Source: Bacillus sp. FSL K6-3431
Lineage (GTDB): Bacteria > Bacillota > Bacilli > Bacillales > Bacillaceae_C
Length of the DNA: 64,000 nt
Reading direction: 5' to 3'
Assembly: GCF_038002605.1 (NCBI RefSeq)
Contig: NZ_JBBOCT010000001.1
Span: 930,001-994,000, forward strand
The notes beneath the pieces were generated by a model that was not told the DNA's origin, did no database searches, and saw only the letters and a program-made list of their open reading frames with translations. Positions 26,185-36,283 of this stretch are shown piece by piece (positions within the stretch are counted from its first letter, which is position 1; every line of letters begins with the position of its first letter). The position numbers and the translations under genes are program-made.

Positions 26185-26959
26185 CACCCATCTCCTCCTT
26201 TAACACTTTTTCGATTTCATCTTGCAATATCGATAATATTCTTTGTTCCGTATGAAGTGTCACAGTGTCTGGCATGACACCATCTTTCGTCGTTGGAATA
26301 GTTATAACATCTTTAATTTTTCCAGGACGAGTTGCGAAAACGACCACTTTTTCTGATAGTAAAACAGCTTCACGAATATTATGTGTAACAAAAAAGATCG
26401 TTACTTTCGTTTTTCTCCAAATATCTAGCAGTTCTTTATGCAAGACCATTCTTGTTTGCTCATCAAGCGCAGAAAATGGTTCATCCATAAGTAAAATGTC
26501 TGGCTCCATGACTAGTGCGCGGGCAATGGCTACCCTTTGTTTCATACCACCAGATAGTTGATGTGGGTATGCATTAATATATTTGCTGAGATGAACCATC
26601 TTTAATATATCGATTGCTTTAGCATTCGCTTCTGCTTTTGTCATTTTTTTCAAATATAATCCGTAAGTAACATTTTCAAGTACAGTAAGCCAAGGAAATA
26701 ATCCTGCTTCCTGAAAAACAACGACACGATCGGGACCCGGTTTTTTTACTTCTTTTCCCTGTATGGTGATTCTCCCTTGATCTGCCTTCTCTAGACCCGC
26801 AATGAGATAAAGCAATGTAGATTTCCCACAGCCTGAAGGCCCTACGATTGAAACAAAGCTACCTTTATCAACATGCATGTCGATGCCGTCTAATACTATA
26901 ACTGTTTGATTCTTCTCATCTTTAAAACTTTTATTTATTCCATCGATTGATAAATACAT
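26117..26959 (-). CDS. ABC transporter ATP-binding protein (SsuB/TauB-like)
   Basis: A 280-residue ATPase with Walker A GPSGCGKST at 39-47, Q-loop VFQEAGLFPW, signature LSGGMKQR near 138 and Walker B ILLMDEPFSALD. Its C-terminal tail of about 40 residues is longer than usual and overlaps the permease start, which suggests translational coupling. It is the first gene of the transporter operon, 103 bases after cysK on the same strand. Confidence 0.9.
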   Translation of the reverse strand: MYLSIDGINKSFKDEKNQTVIVLDGIDMHVDKGSFVSIVGPSGCGKSTLLYLIAGLEKADQGRITIQGKEVKKPGPDRVVVFQEAGLFPWLTVLENVTYGLYLKKMTKAEANAKAIDILKMVHLSKYINAYPHQLSGGMKQRVAIARALVMEPDILLMDEPFSALDEQTRMVLHKELLDIWRKTKVTIFFVTHNIREAVLLSEKVVVFATRPGKIKDVITIPTTKDGVMPDTVTLHTEQRILSILQDEIEKVLKEEMGDDYSFKTDHIHRNDSGDMGSHI

Positions 26960-27062
26960 TTCTTCACCCCAAAAACATAGTCTGCTATGAGCATATTACT
27001 CATTATGATTAATCCCATTGTTTTAGTCAACTATAAAACAAAAAAATGTAGAACCCCCTTGT

Positions 27063-28004
27063 TCAAGGGCGTTCAGTTTGTCTAAATAAATCACTTGATA
27101 AATATCTTTCTCCAGTATCTGGTGCAATACATACAACTGTTTGACCTGGGGATAATCGTTTAGCTACTTGTAACGCAGCATAGACTGAAGCACCACCTGA
27201 AGGTCCTAGTAACATTCCCTCTTTCGCTGCCAAGTTTCGCACAGTACTATATGCTTGATCATCTTCAATTTGGATAATTTCATCATATACTGATGTATTT
27301 AATATGGAAGGAATGAATCCTGGGCTCGTTCCAACTAACTTATGTTTACCAGGCTTTCCTCCTGATAATACTGGAGATCCAGCTGGTTCGACGACATGAA
27401 CTGTAATCGAAGGATCATATTCCTTTAAAGTCTCACCCGTACCAGTAATTGTACCTCCCGTTCCAGAAGTTCCAATAAAAGCGGCTAATTTTTTACCGTT
27501 CATTTCCATTGCCTCGATAATTTCTGGTGCTGTCGTTGTGCGATGGATATCAGAATTCGCTTCATTTTCAAACTGCATTGGTACAAAGCTATTTGGTGTT
27601 TTAGCTGCGATCTCTTGTGCCTTTTTGATAGCTCCAGGCATCTTTTCCTCATTTGGTGTGAGTACCACTTCGGCACCATATGCTTTTAAAATATTGATGC
27701 GTTCTGCTGTAGCAGAATCAGGCATCACGATGATGGAGTGATATCCTCTTGCTGCTGCATTCATTGCCAAACCGATTCCTGTATTTCCCGATGTTGGCTC
27801 AATAATAGTAGCTCCAGCAGTTAGAAGACCCGATTTTTCAGCTTCAACAATCATATTATATGCCGCCCTATCCTTTACACTGCGGCTTGGATTAAAATAT
27901 TCAAGTTTTACATATATTTCAGCACCATTCTGATCGGGAAGTTTATTAAGCCTTACTAAAGGTGTATTCCCTATTAAATCAGCAATGTTGTCTACGATTT
28001 TCAT
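27063..28004 (-). CDS. cysK: Cysteine synthase (O-acetylserine sulfhydrylase) CysK
   Basis: A 313-residue PLP enzyme that makes cysteine from O-acetylserine and sulfide. The PLP Lys is in PSRSVKDRAA near residue 42, the substrate loop is TSGNTGIGLA near 68, and the phosphate-binding GTSGTGGT near 174. Four start codons lie within ten bases; the ATG at 28004 best fits the ribosome site GGGCGGGA. A promoter lies at 28046-28075. With the sulfonate transporter downstream on the same strand it forms a sulfur-assimilation neighbourhood. No CymR or S-box element is recognised. Confidence 0.93.
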   Translation of the reverse strand: MKIVDNIADLIGNTPLVRLNKLPDQNGAEIYVKLEYFNPSRSVKDRAAYNMIVEAEKSGLLTAGATIIEPTSGNTGIGLAMNAAARGYHSIIVMPDSATAERINILKAYGAEVVLTPNEEKMPGAIKKAQEIAAKTPNSFVPMQFENEANSDIHRTTTAPEIIEAMEMNGKKLAAFIGTSGTGGTITGTGETLKEYDPSITVHVVEPAGSPVLSGGKPGKHKLVGTSPGFIPSILNTSVYDEIIQIEDDQAYSTVRNLAAKEGMLLGPSGGASVYAALQVAKRLSPGQTVVCIAPDTGERYLSSDLFRQTERP

Positions 28005-28045
28005 GATCATCATTCCCGCCCTTCTTTTACTTAAACGTAAGTTCC

Positions 28046-28075
28046 ATTATAGCAAACCTAAAAGTAATTAATCAA
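28046..28075 (-). promoter_or_regulatory. Sigma-A-type promoter of cysK
   Basis: On the minus strand TTGATT, an 18-base spacer, then TATAAT. The -10 box lies 42 bases upstream of the chosen cysK start. Confidence 0.65.
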
Positions 28076-28117
28076 ACCCGAATACAGAGAATTATTTAAT
28101 ACAGTTTAGGGAATTAT

Positions 28118-28155
28118 GAAAAAAAGAGAGATCATCTATAAAACGAATGATCTCC
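28118..28155 (-). terminator. Terminator of the ABC exporter operon
   Basis: GAGATCAT and ATGATCTC enclose an 11-base loop and are followed on the minus strand by CTCTTTTTTT. Confidence 0.85.
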
Positions 28156-28163
28156 CTCATTAC

Positions 28164-29945
28164 TTATCCACTTTCTAATTTTATATAGCTATGAAAAAGT
28201 CCATAATAGAAACCTTTATTACGTAGTAAAGACTCATGGGTTCCTTTTTCAATGATGATTCCGTTGTCTAACACAAGGATTTGGTCTGCTTGCTGAATCG
28301 TATTTAGCCTATGTGCGATAACAAAACTTGTGCGTCCTCTCATCAGTCTTTGCATTGCTTCTTGAATTCTCATTTCTGTAATTGTATCTATATTGCTTGT
28401 CGCTTCGTCCAAAATCAATATAGAAGGATTGGAAAGCATGGCGCGTGCAATCGATAAAAGTTGTTTTTGTCCTTGGCTAATCCCACTTCCATCTTGTTTG
28501 AGCTCCGTATCATATTGATTTGGCATTTTCATTATAAATGAATGGGCATTAGCCATATCTGCTGCATGCTTTATTTCTTCGTCCGTTGCATCCAATTTTC
28601 CGTAGCGGATATTCTCCTTGATAGACCCTTGAAACAAATAAGAATCTTGTAAAACAAACCCCATCTTACTACGAAGACTGTCCCTTTTTATATTTTCCAC
28701 ATCATGCCCATCTACCGTTATCATGCCCGATTCGGGATCATAAAAGCGGGCAAGCAAGTTAATGATGGTTGTTTTGCCTGCACCAGTAGGACCAACAAGT
28801 GCAATGGTTTCCCCTTGTTGAGCTTGAAAACTAATATCATTGATCGTTTGTTGATCATCCCCATAAGAAAAAGATACATGTTCGAACACAACTCGGCCTT
28901 TTATATTTGCTAAATCAATGCTCTCCTTATTATCCAGCTCTTTATCTTCGTCTAATATATCGAAAACTCTTTCTGCTCCTGCAACTGCTGAGAGTAGTGT
29001 ATTAAATTGATTGGCGAGATCATTTAGGGGTCGAGTAAACTGCCGTGAATATTCGGTAAAGACAATGATAACCCCAATCGTAATATGCCCTTTAACTGCA
29101 AATATCCCTCCTACCCCTGCTATGATGGCAAAGTTTAAATTATTTAGCATGTTCATCAATTTTGGGATAAAGCCTGAATAAGTCTGTGCCCAATATCCAG
29201 CATTTTTTAAGCGTTCATTTTTTTCCATAAACTCAGCGATCATCTTCTCTTCTTGCGAAAATGTCTTGACGATCGTTTGCCCGGAAATCGTTTCTTGAAT
29301 GAATCCATTCATTTCTCCAAGATATTTTTGCTGTTCTTTGAATAACCTTCCAGTGCGATTTGTAATCCATTTCATTCCGAAGTACATAAATGGGACAACG
29401 GCTAAAGAAATTAATGTAAGAATCGGACTCAGTATAAACATAACGGTGATCGTTCCAACAAGCGTTAACACACTTGAAAATAGTTGAATAATAGAGCTAT
29501 TTAATGTTTGACTAACATTATCAATATCATTTGTGAGCCTACTCATTAGTTCACCATGCTGACGCTTATCAAAAAATTTAATAGGTAAACGATGTAATTG
29601 ATGAAAAAGCTGTGTTCGCATTGTAAATACTGTCTTTTGACTAATATTTATCATCCAATAATTTTGTAAAAAACTAAATAACGAGAAGCATAAATATACT
29701 GCCGCGATGGTAAGAAGAATGATGACTAGCGTATTTCCTTGATTCTTTGCAATATACTCATCTACTGTTCTACCGATTAAATAGGGTCCAAGTAGTCCTA
29801 ATCCGGAACTTATTAATACCATAGTCAGGACTAGAATCAGTTGCCCTCTATGGACATCGAGGTATTTCCACATTCGCAGTAGTGTGTTTTTCCAATTTTT
29901 CGCTTTTAAAGGTGCGCGATTTGATGCTCGCATTTTACTAGACAT
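28164..29945 (-). CDS. ABC exporter half-transporter, second subunit (YfiC/YheH-like)
   Basis: A 593-residue type IV ABC exporter half. Six helices lie in the first ~330 residues, followed by an ATPase with GPTGAGKTT, LQDSYLFQGSI, signature ISQGQKQLL and ILILDEATSNID. The signature is SQGQ rather than SGGQ, which in heterodimeric exporters often marks one half of an asymmetric pair. The start ATG at 29945 follows AAAGGAGG and overlaps the stop of the upstream half by eight bases, so the two are translated together. Likely drug or lipid export; substrate unknown. Confidence 0.88.
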   Translation of the reverse strand: MSSKMRASNRAPLKAKNWKNTLLRMWKYLDVHRGQLILVLTMVLISSGLGLLGPYLIGRTVDEYIAKNQGNTLVIILLTIAAVYLCFSLFSFLQNYWMINISQKTVFTMRTQLFHQLHRLPIKFFDKRQHGELMSRLTNDIDNVSQTLNSSIIQLFSSVLTLVGTITVMFILSPILTLISLAVVPFMYFGMKWITNRTGRLFKEQQKYLGEMNGFIQETISGQTIVKTFSQEEKMIAEFMEKNERLKNAGYWAQTYSGFIPKLMNMLNNLNFAIIAGVGGIFAVKGHITIGVIIVFTEYSRQFTRPLNDLANQFNTLLSAVAGAERVFDILDEDKELDNKESIDLANIKGRVVFEHVSFSYGDDQQTINDISFQAQQGETIALVGPTGAGKTTIINLLARFYDPESGMITVDGHDVENIKRDSLRSKMGFVLQDSYLFQGSIKENIRYGKLDATDEEIKHAADMANAHSFIMKMPNQYDTELKQDGSGISQGQKQLLSIARAMLSNPSILILDEATSNIDTITEMRIQEAMQRLMRGRTSFVIAHRLNTIQQADQILVLDNGIIIEKGTHESLLRNKGFYYGLFHSYIKLESG

Positions 29946-31668
29946 CTGAGAGCGCCTCCTTTGCAAATTGAGATTGATAAATATCCTGATAAAGTTTAGA
30001 TGTCTCTAATAATTGATCATGATTTCCGTTTCCAATGATCTCCCCTTCATGTAGTAACATAATTTGATCTGCTTCCATTGCAGTTGTGATTTTTTGTGTA
30101 ATGATAAATGTAGTACAATCATATTTTTTCAAAGCGGATAAAAGCTTTGCCTCTGTTTTCATATCTAACGCACTTGTACTATCATCTAAAAATAGCAATC
30201 TAGGTTTTCTAATAAGTGCCCTAGCTATCGAGATTCTTTGTTTTTGACCGCCTGATAGATTGACTCCTTTTTGCCCAATTTTCGTGTCGTATTTCTGTGG
30301 TAGCTGCTCAATCGTTTGATGAATTTGTGCGTCTTTTGCACTTTCCATCATTTCTTGAATGGAGGCATCTTCTTTTCCCCATGCGATATTTTCTTTAATT
30401 GTTCCAGTAAAAAGGATGGATTCTTGCGGGACAAACCCAATCTGCCGTCTAAGGATTTCTAGTTTCATTTTGCTAATATCTATTCCATCAATTTTAATGG
30501 TGCCTTTATTCACATCATATAGTCTTGGTATGAGTTGGAATAATGCTGACTTTCCGGAACCTGTTGCTCCCAGCACAGCTACTGTCGCTCCTGGTTTTAC
30601 CATTAATGATACATTTTCAAGAACTGGTTTATCTGTACCTGGATAGGCAAAAGAGACATTTTTAAAAACGACTTCTCCACTAGTTATTTGTTTTTTTGAA
30701 GAGCTTGCCTTCGTATCTAGCAAATCAACATCTGTTACTAGCACCTCAGAGATTCTTAAGGAGGATGCCCTTCCACGCGAAATTGCCATAATAATAAATG
30801 TTAACATGGAAAGCGCTGCAGTAATTCGGAATCCGTAGTTAATAATTGCGACAACTTTACCAACCTGCATCCCGTTTTGATTTACTTGTATACTTCCAAA
30901 CCATAATATGGCCAAGATAGCTAAGTTCATCACAAATAGAAGAATAGGAGCTAATACTTCGACTAATCGTAAAGCCTTCACTGTTTGATTCTGCAAATCT
31001 TCATTTACATGCCTAAATCTTTTTTCTTCATATTTTCTTCGAATAAAAGCTTTAATCAAACGCATACCAATCAAATTTTCTTGCATCACATTATTCACTT
31101 TATCCAATTTCTTTTGGACAAATTGGAATAACCTATCACTTTTAGTCATCATCCAAATTAATAAGACGATCAATAGAGGGATGGGAATGATGAGAATTAG
31201 AGCAAGCTTCGGATCCACAATTAACGCCATGATCGCACCTCCAAATACTAGCAATGGAGCACGAAGCGCAATCCGCAAACTCATGAAAACCATGTTTTGG
31301 ATTTGCGTAACATCATTCGTTAATCGTGTGATTAATGAAGAAGTTTGAAAACGTGATAAATTATTAAAAGAAAACGCCTGTACTTTTTTAAACAACGCCG
31401 CTCTCACATCATAACCAAAGCTTTGGCTAGCATGCGAAGAAAAAAAGGAATTAGTAATCCCGGCTACAAAACCGAGCAATGAAATGCCTACCATGATACC
31501 TCCCCACTTCATGACAGCGTTTAAATCATTTTGCATAATTCCATTATCGATTATTTTCGCCATAAACAATGGGTGGAAAAGTTCTACGGTTAGCTCAATT
31601 AACATAAGACCCCACGCTATAGACATAGATATTCGATATGGCTTTAAGAAAGGTAATACTTTCCTCAT
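29938..31668 (-). CDS. ABC exporter half-transporter, first subunit (YfiB/YheI-like)
   Basis: A 576-residue partner of the downstream half. A six-helix domain precedes the ATPase with GATGSGKSA, VPQESILFTGTI, signature LSGGQKQRI and LLFLDDSTSALD. Walker B reads LDDSTSALD, with Asp in place of the catalytic Glu, so this half carries the degenerate nucleotide site while its partner has the normal DEAT. That asymmetry is typical of heterodimeric exporters. The start MRKVLPFLK at 31668 has GGGGGA in front. The operon starts here. Confidence 0.88.
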   Translation of the reverse strand: MRKVLPFLKPYRISMSIAWGLMLIELTVELFHPLFMAKIIDNGIMQNDLNAVMKWGGIMVGISLLGFVAGITNSFFSSHASQSFGYDVRAALFKKVQAFSFNNLSRFQTSSLITRLTNDVTQIQNMVFMSLRIALRAPLLVFGGAIMALIVDPKLALILIIPIPLLIVLLIWMMTKSDRLFQFVQKKLDKVNNVMQENLIGMRLIKAFIRRKYEEKRFRHVNEDLQNQTVKALRLVEVLAPILLFVMNLAILAILWFGSIQVNQNGMQVGKVVAIINYGFRITAALSMLTFIIMAISRGRASSLRISEVLVTDVDLLDTKASSSKKQITSGEVVFKNVSFAYPGTDKPVLENVSLMVKPGATVAVLGATGSGKSALFQLIPRLYDVNKGTIKIDGIDISKMKLEILRRQIGFVPQESILFTGTIKENIAWGKEDASIQEMMESAKDAQIHQTIEQLPQKYDTKIGQKGVNLSGGQKQRISIARALIRKPRLLFLDDSTSALDMKTEAKLLSALKKYDCTTFIITQKITTAMEADQIMLLHEGEIIGNGNHDQLLETSKLYQDIYQSQFAKEALSDV

Positions 31669-31734
31669 GTAACAATCCCCCAAGTAATAAACGATCAATA
31701 TAATCTATATATGTAATTTTAAATTACAAAAAAC

Positions 31735-31765
31735 AAAAAGTCATGTGAAATGGTCTGACTTTTCT
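31735..31765 (-). terminator. Terminator after the DUF3918-like small gene
   Basis: AAAAAGTCA and TGACTTTT enclose a 12-base loop, T-rich on the minus strand. A second imperfect hairpin, TAATCCC/GGGATTA, lies at 31836-31862. Confidence 0.55.
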
Positions 31766-31939
31766 TAATTTTATACATTGTAAGCATAAAAAAAAATACA
31801 AAAAACGTAAACTCTGGCTTCACACACAAATTTTTAATCCCCACCGTTTAGGCAGGGATTAGTCGTTTCATTGTTTTTTGATCATTCTTAAGGGATTATT
31901 CCCAGAAGCGTTATGGGAGTATCACTTCTTGAAAAGCTT

Positions 31940-32212
31940 TCACTTTTGACCTTTTATTTGGTTATTTGTTGCTAAAAATTCTTTTGAAAACTCTGTAAGG
32001 GGTGTTTTTGCCATTCCAACTGGATTTGTCATCCCAGTTTCTTTCATCTTCTTCATCGCGTTCTGAATAGGACGGATTAACTTTCCATTTTGATATTTCT
32101 TCATTCCATATATAGCAGCGCTGACCCCTAAGGTAGCCATAAGTGAAACCCACATTTTATTGGACTTTTTTGATCTGTCATTTCTTAAAGGTAAGACAGG
32201 ATTAGATTTCAC
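31940..32212 (-). CDS. Small membrane-associated hypothetical protein
   Basis: A 90-residue protein with one hydrophobic segment (MWVSLMATLGVSAAIYGM, about 20-37) between basic regions and a C-terminal tail rich in Met and Lys. The layout recalls short DUF3918-like proteins of Bacillaceae; I am not sure of the family. The GTG start follows GGAG. It stands alone with a terminator. Confidence 0.6.
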   Translation of the reverse strand: MKSNPVLPLRNDRSKKSNKMWVSLMATLGVSAAIYGMKKYQNGKLIRPIQNAMKKMKETGMTNPVGMAKTPLTEFSKEFLATNNQIKGQK

Positions 32213-32405
32213 AGATAATACTCCTTTTAATCGTATTGTCCAAATACCTTAGGACAATTTTATTGTTTGCTTTCCGATATGTCCTTATACTGATATCTTT
32301 ACTAACAAAAAATCTCATTTGATAAAACTGGTTTTTCATGCACAAATGTCTTATGATTATGAGTGGTTATTCTATGGGAATTTTTTAAGATAAAGGGGTA
32401 TATGG

Positions 32406-33764
32406 ATGGATCAACATCGAGAGCAATGGTCTTCAAAATTAGGTTTCATTTTGGCAGCTGCCGGTTCGGCAATTGGATTAGGTGCTATTTGGAAATTTCC
32501 GTACGTTGCAGGAACAACGGGGGGCGGAGCTTTCTTTCTCATTTTTTTACTGTTTACATTGGTAGTAGGCTTACCTGTTCTGCTTGCTGAATTTTCAATC
32601 GGTCGAGGCTCCCAGCAAGATGCGGTTTCCGCATACCGATTTTTTGCTCCGGGAACTAGATGGCACTGGATCGGGAGAATGGGTATGGCCGCAAGCTTTA
32701 TTTTATTGTCTTTTTATAGTGTAGTTGGTGGATGGATCATCATTTATTTATACAATACGCTTACTGGTAAGCTTTCAGGTTTAGCAGAACAAGATTATGG
32801 ACAACTCTTTCCAACCTCTATTTCTCAGCCATATATTGCAGTTGGTGCACAGTTTTTATTTATGATTATTACCGTCTGGATTGTCGCACAAGGGATTCAA
32901 AAAGGAATTGAGCGTGCAAATCAAATTATGATGCCAGCACTTTTTATTTCTTTTATCATCTTAATTATTCGATCATTAACGCTGGAAGGTGCTGGTGAAG
33001 GTGTAGCTTTTTTCCTTTTACCAGATTTCACTGCTATAGACTCTAAAACCATTTTATATGCGTTAGGGCAGTCGTTTTTTGCTTTAAGTGTTGGGATTTC
33101 TGTAATGGTTACCTATAGCTCATACTTAAATAAATCGGAAAGTTTGCCGAAATCAGCATCAATTATAGTATTAATGAATATTTTTATTTCCTTACTAGCA
33201 GGTCTCGCGATTTTTCCTGCGGTTTTTTCACTAGGCATGGAACCTACAGAGGGACCAGGACTTTTATTTGTAGTATTACCCGCAGTATTTAATCAAATGC
33301 CATATGGGATGATTTTTCTCTGTATTTTTCTCATTCTTTTTCTTTTTGCAACTCTTACCTCTGCATTCTCCATGTTGGAAATTATTGTAGCTGCATTAGC
33401 AAAGAATAATAATACAAAGCGGAAAAAGATAACTTGGCTGACGGGACTATTCATTTTTCTTGCCGGTATTCCCTCAGCACTTTCATTCGGCATCTTAGAT
33501 GATGTCATGCTTTTTGGTAAATCTATTTTTGATTTTGCAGACTTTCTCGTTTCAAATATATTATTACCATTAGGAGCGTTAGCGATATCTTTATTTGCCG
33601 CTTATAAAATACCTAAACAAACATTATTAAATGAGCTTAGTGTTGGAACTGGAAATGCCAAGGTAATTTTTACTGTTTGGTACTTTTTAATACGATATAT
33701 TGCTCCCACGGCAATTATCATTGTTTTTCTTGATGTAATAGGTGTTTGGAAATGGTTATTTTAA
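32406..33764 (+). CDS. Sodium-dependent transporter (NSS/SNF family)
   Basis: A 452-residue multi-span membrane protein. The TM1 motif [17 protein letters not shown] is the sodium and substrate site of the neurotransmitter:sodium symporter family, followed by [10 protein letters not shown] and [14 protein letters not shown]6 carries [18 protein letters not shown]. It probably imports an amino acid with Na+. Bacterial members such as LeuT and MhsT bind hydrophobic amino acids; which one here is unknown. AAAGGGG lies seven bases before the ATG. msrA follows after 23 bases, perhaps co-transcribed. Confidence 0.9.
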   Translation: MDQHREQWSSKLGFILAAAGSAIGLGAIWKFPYVAGTTGGGAFFLIFLLFTLVVGLPVLLAEFSIGRGSQQDAVSAYRFFAPGTRWHWIGRMGMAASFILLSFYSVVGGWIIIYLYNTLTGKLSGLAEQDYGQLFPTSISQPYIAVGAQFLFMIITVWIVAQGIQKGIERANQIMMPALFISFIILIIRSLTLEGAGEGVAFFLLPDFTAIDSKTILYALGQSFFALSVGISVMVTYSSYLNKSESLPKSASIIVLMNIFISLLAGLAIFPAVFSLGMEPTEGPGLLFVVLPAVFNQMPYGMIFLCIFLILFLFATLTSAFSMLEIIVAALAKNNNTKRKKITWLTGLFIFLAGIPSALSFGILDDVMLFGKSIFDFADFLVSNILLPLGALAISLFAAYKIPKQTLLNELSVGTGNAKVIFTVWYFLIRYIAPTAIIIVFLDVIGVWKWLF

Positions 33765-33787
33765 TGTAATTTTAGGGAGGATGGATG

Positions 33788-34312
33788 ATGATGAAAAATT
33801 TAGAGATAGCAACATTTGCCGGTGGGTGCTTTTGGTGTATGGTAAAGCCATTTGATCAATGGGATGGAATTCACGGCGTTGTATCTGGATATATGGGCGG
33901 ACATGTGGAAAACCCAACCTATTCCGATGTGAAGTCTGGAAATTCGGGGCATTATGAGGTCGTTCAAATTACATATGACCCTACTATCTTTTCGTACGAA
34001 CAGCTATTAGATATCTTTTGGCAACAAATTGACCCTACTGATGCTGGTGGACAATTTCAGGATCGAGGCGATTCTTACCGTGCAGCCATTTTTTATCATA
34101 ACGACGAGCAAAAGATAGTTGCTGAAGAATCAAAACGGCAGTTAGCTCAATCAGGTAAATTTACAAAGCCAATTGTTACGGAAATTATCAACGCCCCTAT
34201 TTTCTATCCTGCTGAGGAATATCATCAAGACTTTTATAAGAAAAATAAAGAAGAATATTTAGCAGATCGTAATAAATCTGGCCGTGACGACTTCATAACT
34301 AAACATTGGTAA
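33788..34312 (+). CDS. msrA: Peptide methionine-S-sulfoxide reductase MsrA
   Basis: A 174-residue enzyme that repairs methionine-S-sulfoxide in proteins. The active site GGCFWCM is at about 12-18, with GYMGG, GHYEVVQI and the FQDRGDSYR block all intact. The protein ends at ITKHW without an MsrB fusion. There are three consecutive in-frame ATGs; the one at 33788 is seven bases from GGGAGG. It sits downstream of the NSS transporter and has a strong terminator after it. Confidence 0.93.
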   Translation: MMKNLEIATFAGGCFWCMVKPFDQWDGIHGVVSGYMGGHVENPTYSDVKSGNSGHYEVVQITYDPTIFSYEQLLDIFWQQIDPTDAGGQFQDRGDSYRAAIFYHNDEQKIVAEESKRQLAQSGKFTKPIVTEIINAPIFYPAEEYHQDFYKKNKEEYLADRNKSGRDDFITKHW

Positions 34313-34318
34313 ATTATA

Positions 34319-34358
34319 AACAGCCGATATTCTCAAAGCGGAGAATATCGGCTGTTTT
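34319..34358 (+). terminator. Terminator after msrA
   Basis: ACAGCCGATATTCTC and GAGAATATCGGCTGT form a perfect 15-bp stem with a six-base loop and TTTT. Confidence 0.9.
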
Positions 34359-34361
34359 GAT

Positions 34362-34420
34362 TTTTGTTGTCTAGCTCCAGGTGCCCAGCGACTAGCAAAC
34401 TTCACGGGCATCTTCCGCTT
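34362..34420. repeat. Bacillaceae-type intergenic repeat beginning GTCTAGCTCCAG
   Basis: The segment starting TTGTCTAGCTCCAGGTGCCC and reaching CAGCGACTAGCAAACTTC resembles a repeat I know from intergenic regions of several Bacillaceae. Only one copy is in this window, so the claim rests on memory. Confidence 0.4.
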
Positions 34421-34423
34421 TTC

Positions 34424-35977
34424 TTAAGAAGTTGTGTAATCAATACTTTCAGGATCAATTCTTTTCAAAGGTGTCTCAGCTGGCCCTTCGACAACCTCAC
34501 CTTCAACTGAAAATCTTGAACCATGACATGGGCAGTCCCAAGTGCGATCCCCACTATTCCAGTTCACTTCACATCCCATGTGGGTGCATGTCGTATCAAC
34601 TACAAACAGTTCTCCAGCTTCTGTTTTATACGCCCCTGCCCTTCCACCTTTGATCGTGACGACAGACCCTTCCCCTTCTTTTATATCCTTTAATTCCTTG
34701 TCAGGCCGTTCTAGTTTCCCACTTATAAGATGTGCTGCTACATTCATATTTTCTTTCACGAGCTCTTTTACACCTGGATTTTCAGTAAAGCGTGATGGAG
34801 AAAATAAGTCTGCATATGGGTTCGATTTACCAATAATCAAATCTGTTATAATCGTGGCCGCGACTGTGCTCGTTGTCATTCCCCATTTTCTGAAGCCTGT
34901 AGCGACAAATATATTATCGTGGCCTTCTGATATCTTCCCGATGTAAGGAACCTTATCAGTTGTAACTAAATCCTGGGTAGACCAGCGATATATTATATCT
35001 TTTGCACCGAAGTAGTCTAAAGCAAATTTCTCTAAGGCTTCATAATGCTTGATTTCTACTCCACCTTGTCCCGCTTTATGTCCATCACCGCTAATGAGAA
35101 GCGCTTCTTCCCCATTTATTGTAACGGATCTAATGGATCTAGTTGGCTTTCCGGCATTAATATATAAACCACCCGCGAATGGTTTACCTGGCTTCACAGC
35201 TAGTACATACGATCGTTCAGCATGTAAACGCGCAAAATAACCTCTACCATCATGAAAAGGAAAGTGTGAGGCTGAAATGACATATTTTGCAGTTACTTTC
35301 GCCTCATTTTTAAAATGAACAGTAGCTGGTTCTCCATCTTCCATATGAGTTGCAACAGAACGCTCGTATACTTCCCCACCATTTTCTTTAATATAGTTAA
35401 TTAAATGCGATAAATAGTGAAGTGGATGGAATCGAGCTTGGTTATACATAACAAGAGCGGATTTCACTTTTAAATCTAATGGAATGTCTGTTGTAATACC
35501 ACCATCAATCCCCAATGTTTGATAAGCTTTTGCTTCATTATCCAAGTCTTGTAAATAGTCTTTAGAAGTTGTAAAGATGTATGCGTCTTCCTTCTTATAA
35601 TCGCATTCTATGCCATGTAAGTTCATACATTCTTCCATATTGGCTGCTGCATTTATGTTTGCTTCATAGTATAACTTAGCTTTTTCTTTGCCAAATTGAT
35701 TAATTAATTCGTTATATATTAACCCATGTTGGGCGGTCACTTTGGCTGTTGTATGCCCAGTAGTTCCATTAAGAACAGAGCTTGCTTCTAGCACAGCTAC
35801 ATGAAAACCTTCTTTTATGAGGTTGTATGCAGTTGTAATCCCTGTGATCCCCCCACCTATAATCGCGACATCTACTGTGATATCTTTTTCTAGTTGTGGA
35901 AACGACTCCAATTTCGTCGAATTGATCCAATATGATTCCGCATGATTAGGGCCCTCAAGATTATTTTTTGTATTCAA
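34424..35977 (-). CDS. yhfW: FAD-dependent oxidoreductase with C-terminal Rieske domain (YhfW)
   Basis: A 517-residue two-domain protein. A DAO-type FAD domain spans about 1-400 (DVAIIGGGITGITTAYNL at 36-53 and ATGFRKWGMTTS near 380). A Rieske [2Fe-2S] domain covers about 425-517, with CTHMGCEVNW and CPCHGSRF supplying two Cys and two His. There is no signal peptide, so it acts in the cytosol. It matches Bacillus YhfW in length and order. Reaction unknown. A single gene ending just past the msrA terminator. Confidence 0.92.
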   Translation of the reverse strand: MNTKNNLEGPNHAESYWINSTKLESFPQLEKDITVDVAIIGGGITGITTAYNLIKEGFHVAVLEASSVLNGTTGHTTAKVTAQHGLIYNELINQFGKEKAKLYYEANINAAANMEECMNLHGIECDYKKEDAYIFTTSKDYLQDLDNEAKAYQTLGIDGGITTDIPLDLKVKSALVMYNQARFHPLHYLSHLINYIKENGGEVYERSVATHMEDGEPATVHFKNEAKVTAKYVISASHFPFHDGRGYFARLHAERSYVLAVKPGKPFAGGLYINAGKPTRSIRSVTINGEEALLISGDGHKAGQGGVEIKHYEALEKFALDYFGAKDIIYRWSTQDLVTTDKVPYIGKISEGHDNIFVATGFRKWGMTTSTVAATIITDLIIGKSNPYADLFSPSRFTENPGVKELVKENMNVAAHLISGKLERPDKELKDIKEGEGSVVTIKGGRAGAYKTEAGELFVVDTTCTHMGCEVNWNSGDRTWDCPCHGSRFSVEGEVVEGPAETPLKRIDPESIDYTTS

Positions 35978-36048
35978 ATTATATCCTCCTTTTCCATCCT
36001 ATACTTGATATTCCCATAAAACGAGGAAAACATGTAAAAAATAGAAAA

Positions 36049-36080
36049 AAACAACTCCTTAATATGAACAGGAGTTGTTT
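36049..36080 (-). terminator. Terminator after the YdjO-like gene
   Basis: AAACAACTCCT and AGGAGTTGTTT form an 11-bp stem, with a T-run on the minus strand. Confidence 0.85.
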
Positions 36081-36100
36081 GCGCGATTTTGCATAAATAA

Positions 36101-36283
36101 TCAACTAATAACTGGTAATACCCTTGTTTCTTTTTCCATTTCTGATTTACAAATTGGACAAACTGTTTTTTCTTCAGTAGAAAAGGCATCTCTCATCCAG
36201 CAAGAACATTCTTCATTTGTACATGACCAGACAACTGTTTCTTCTTCAGGGATAGGTTCCTGAGGTCCCCTTCTATATGCCAT
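36101..36283 (-). CDS. ydjO: YdjO-like cold-inducible zinc-ribbon protein
   Basis: A 60-residue protein with two Cys pairs, CTNEEC(S)C near 21-27 and CPIC near 42-45, consistent with a small zinc ribbon. The conserved order QEPIPEEE..VW.C...C.CWMR matches YdjO of B. subtilis, described as cold-inducible, role unknown. GGGGGATC lies before the ATG. Confidence 0.75.
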   Translation of the reverse strand: MAYRRGPQEPIPEEETVVWSCTNEECSCWMRDAFSTEEKTVCPICKSEMEKETRVLPVIS

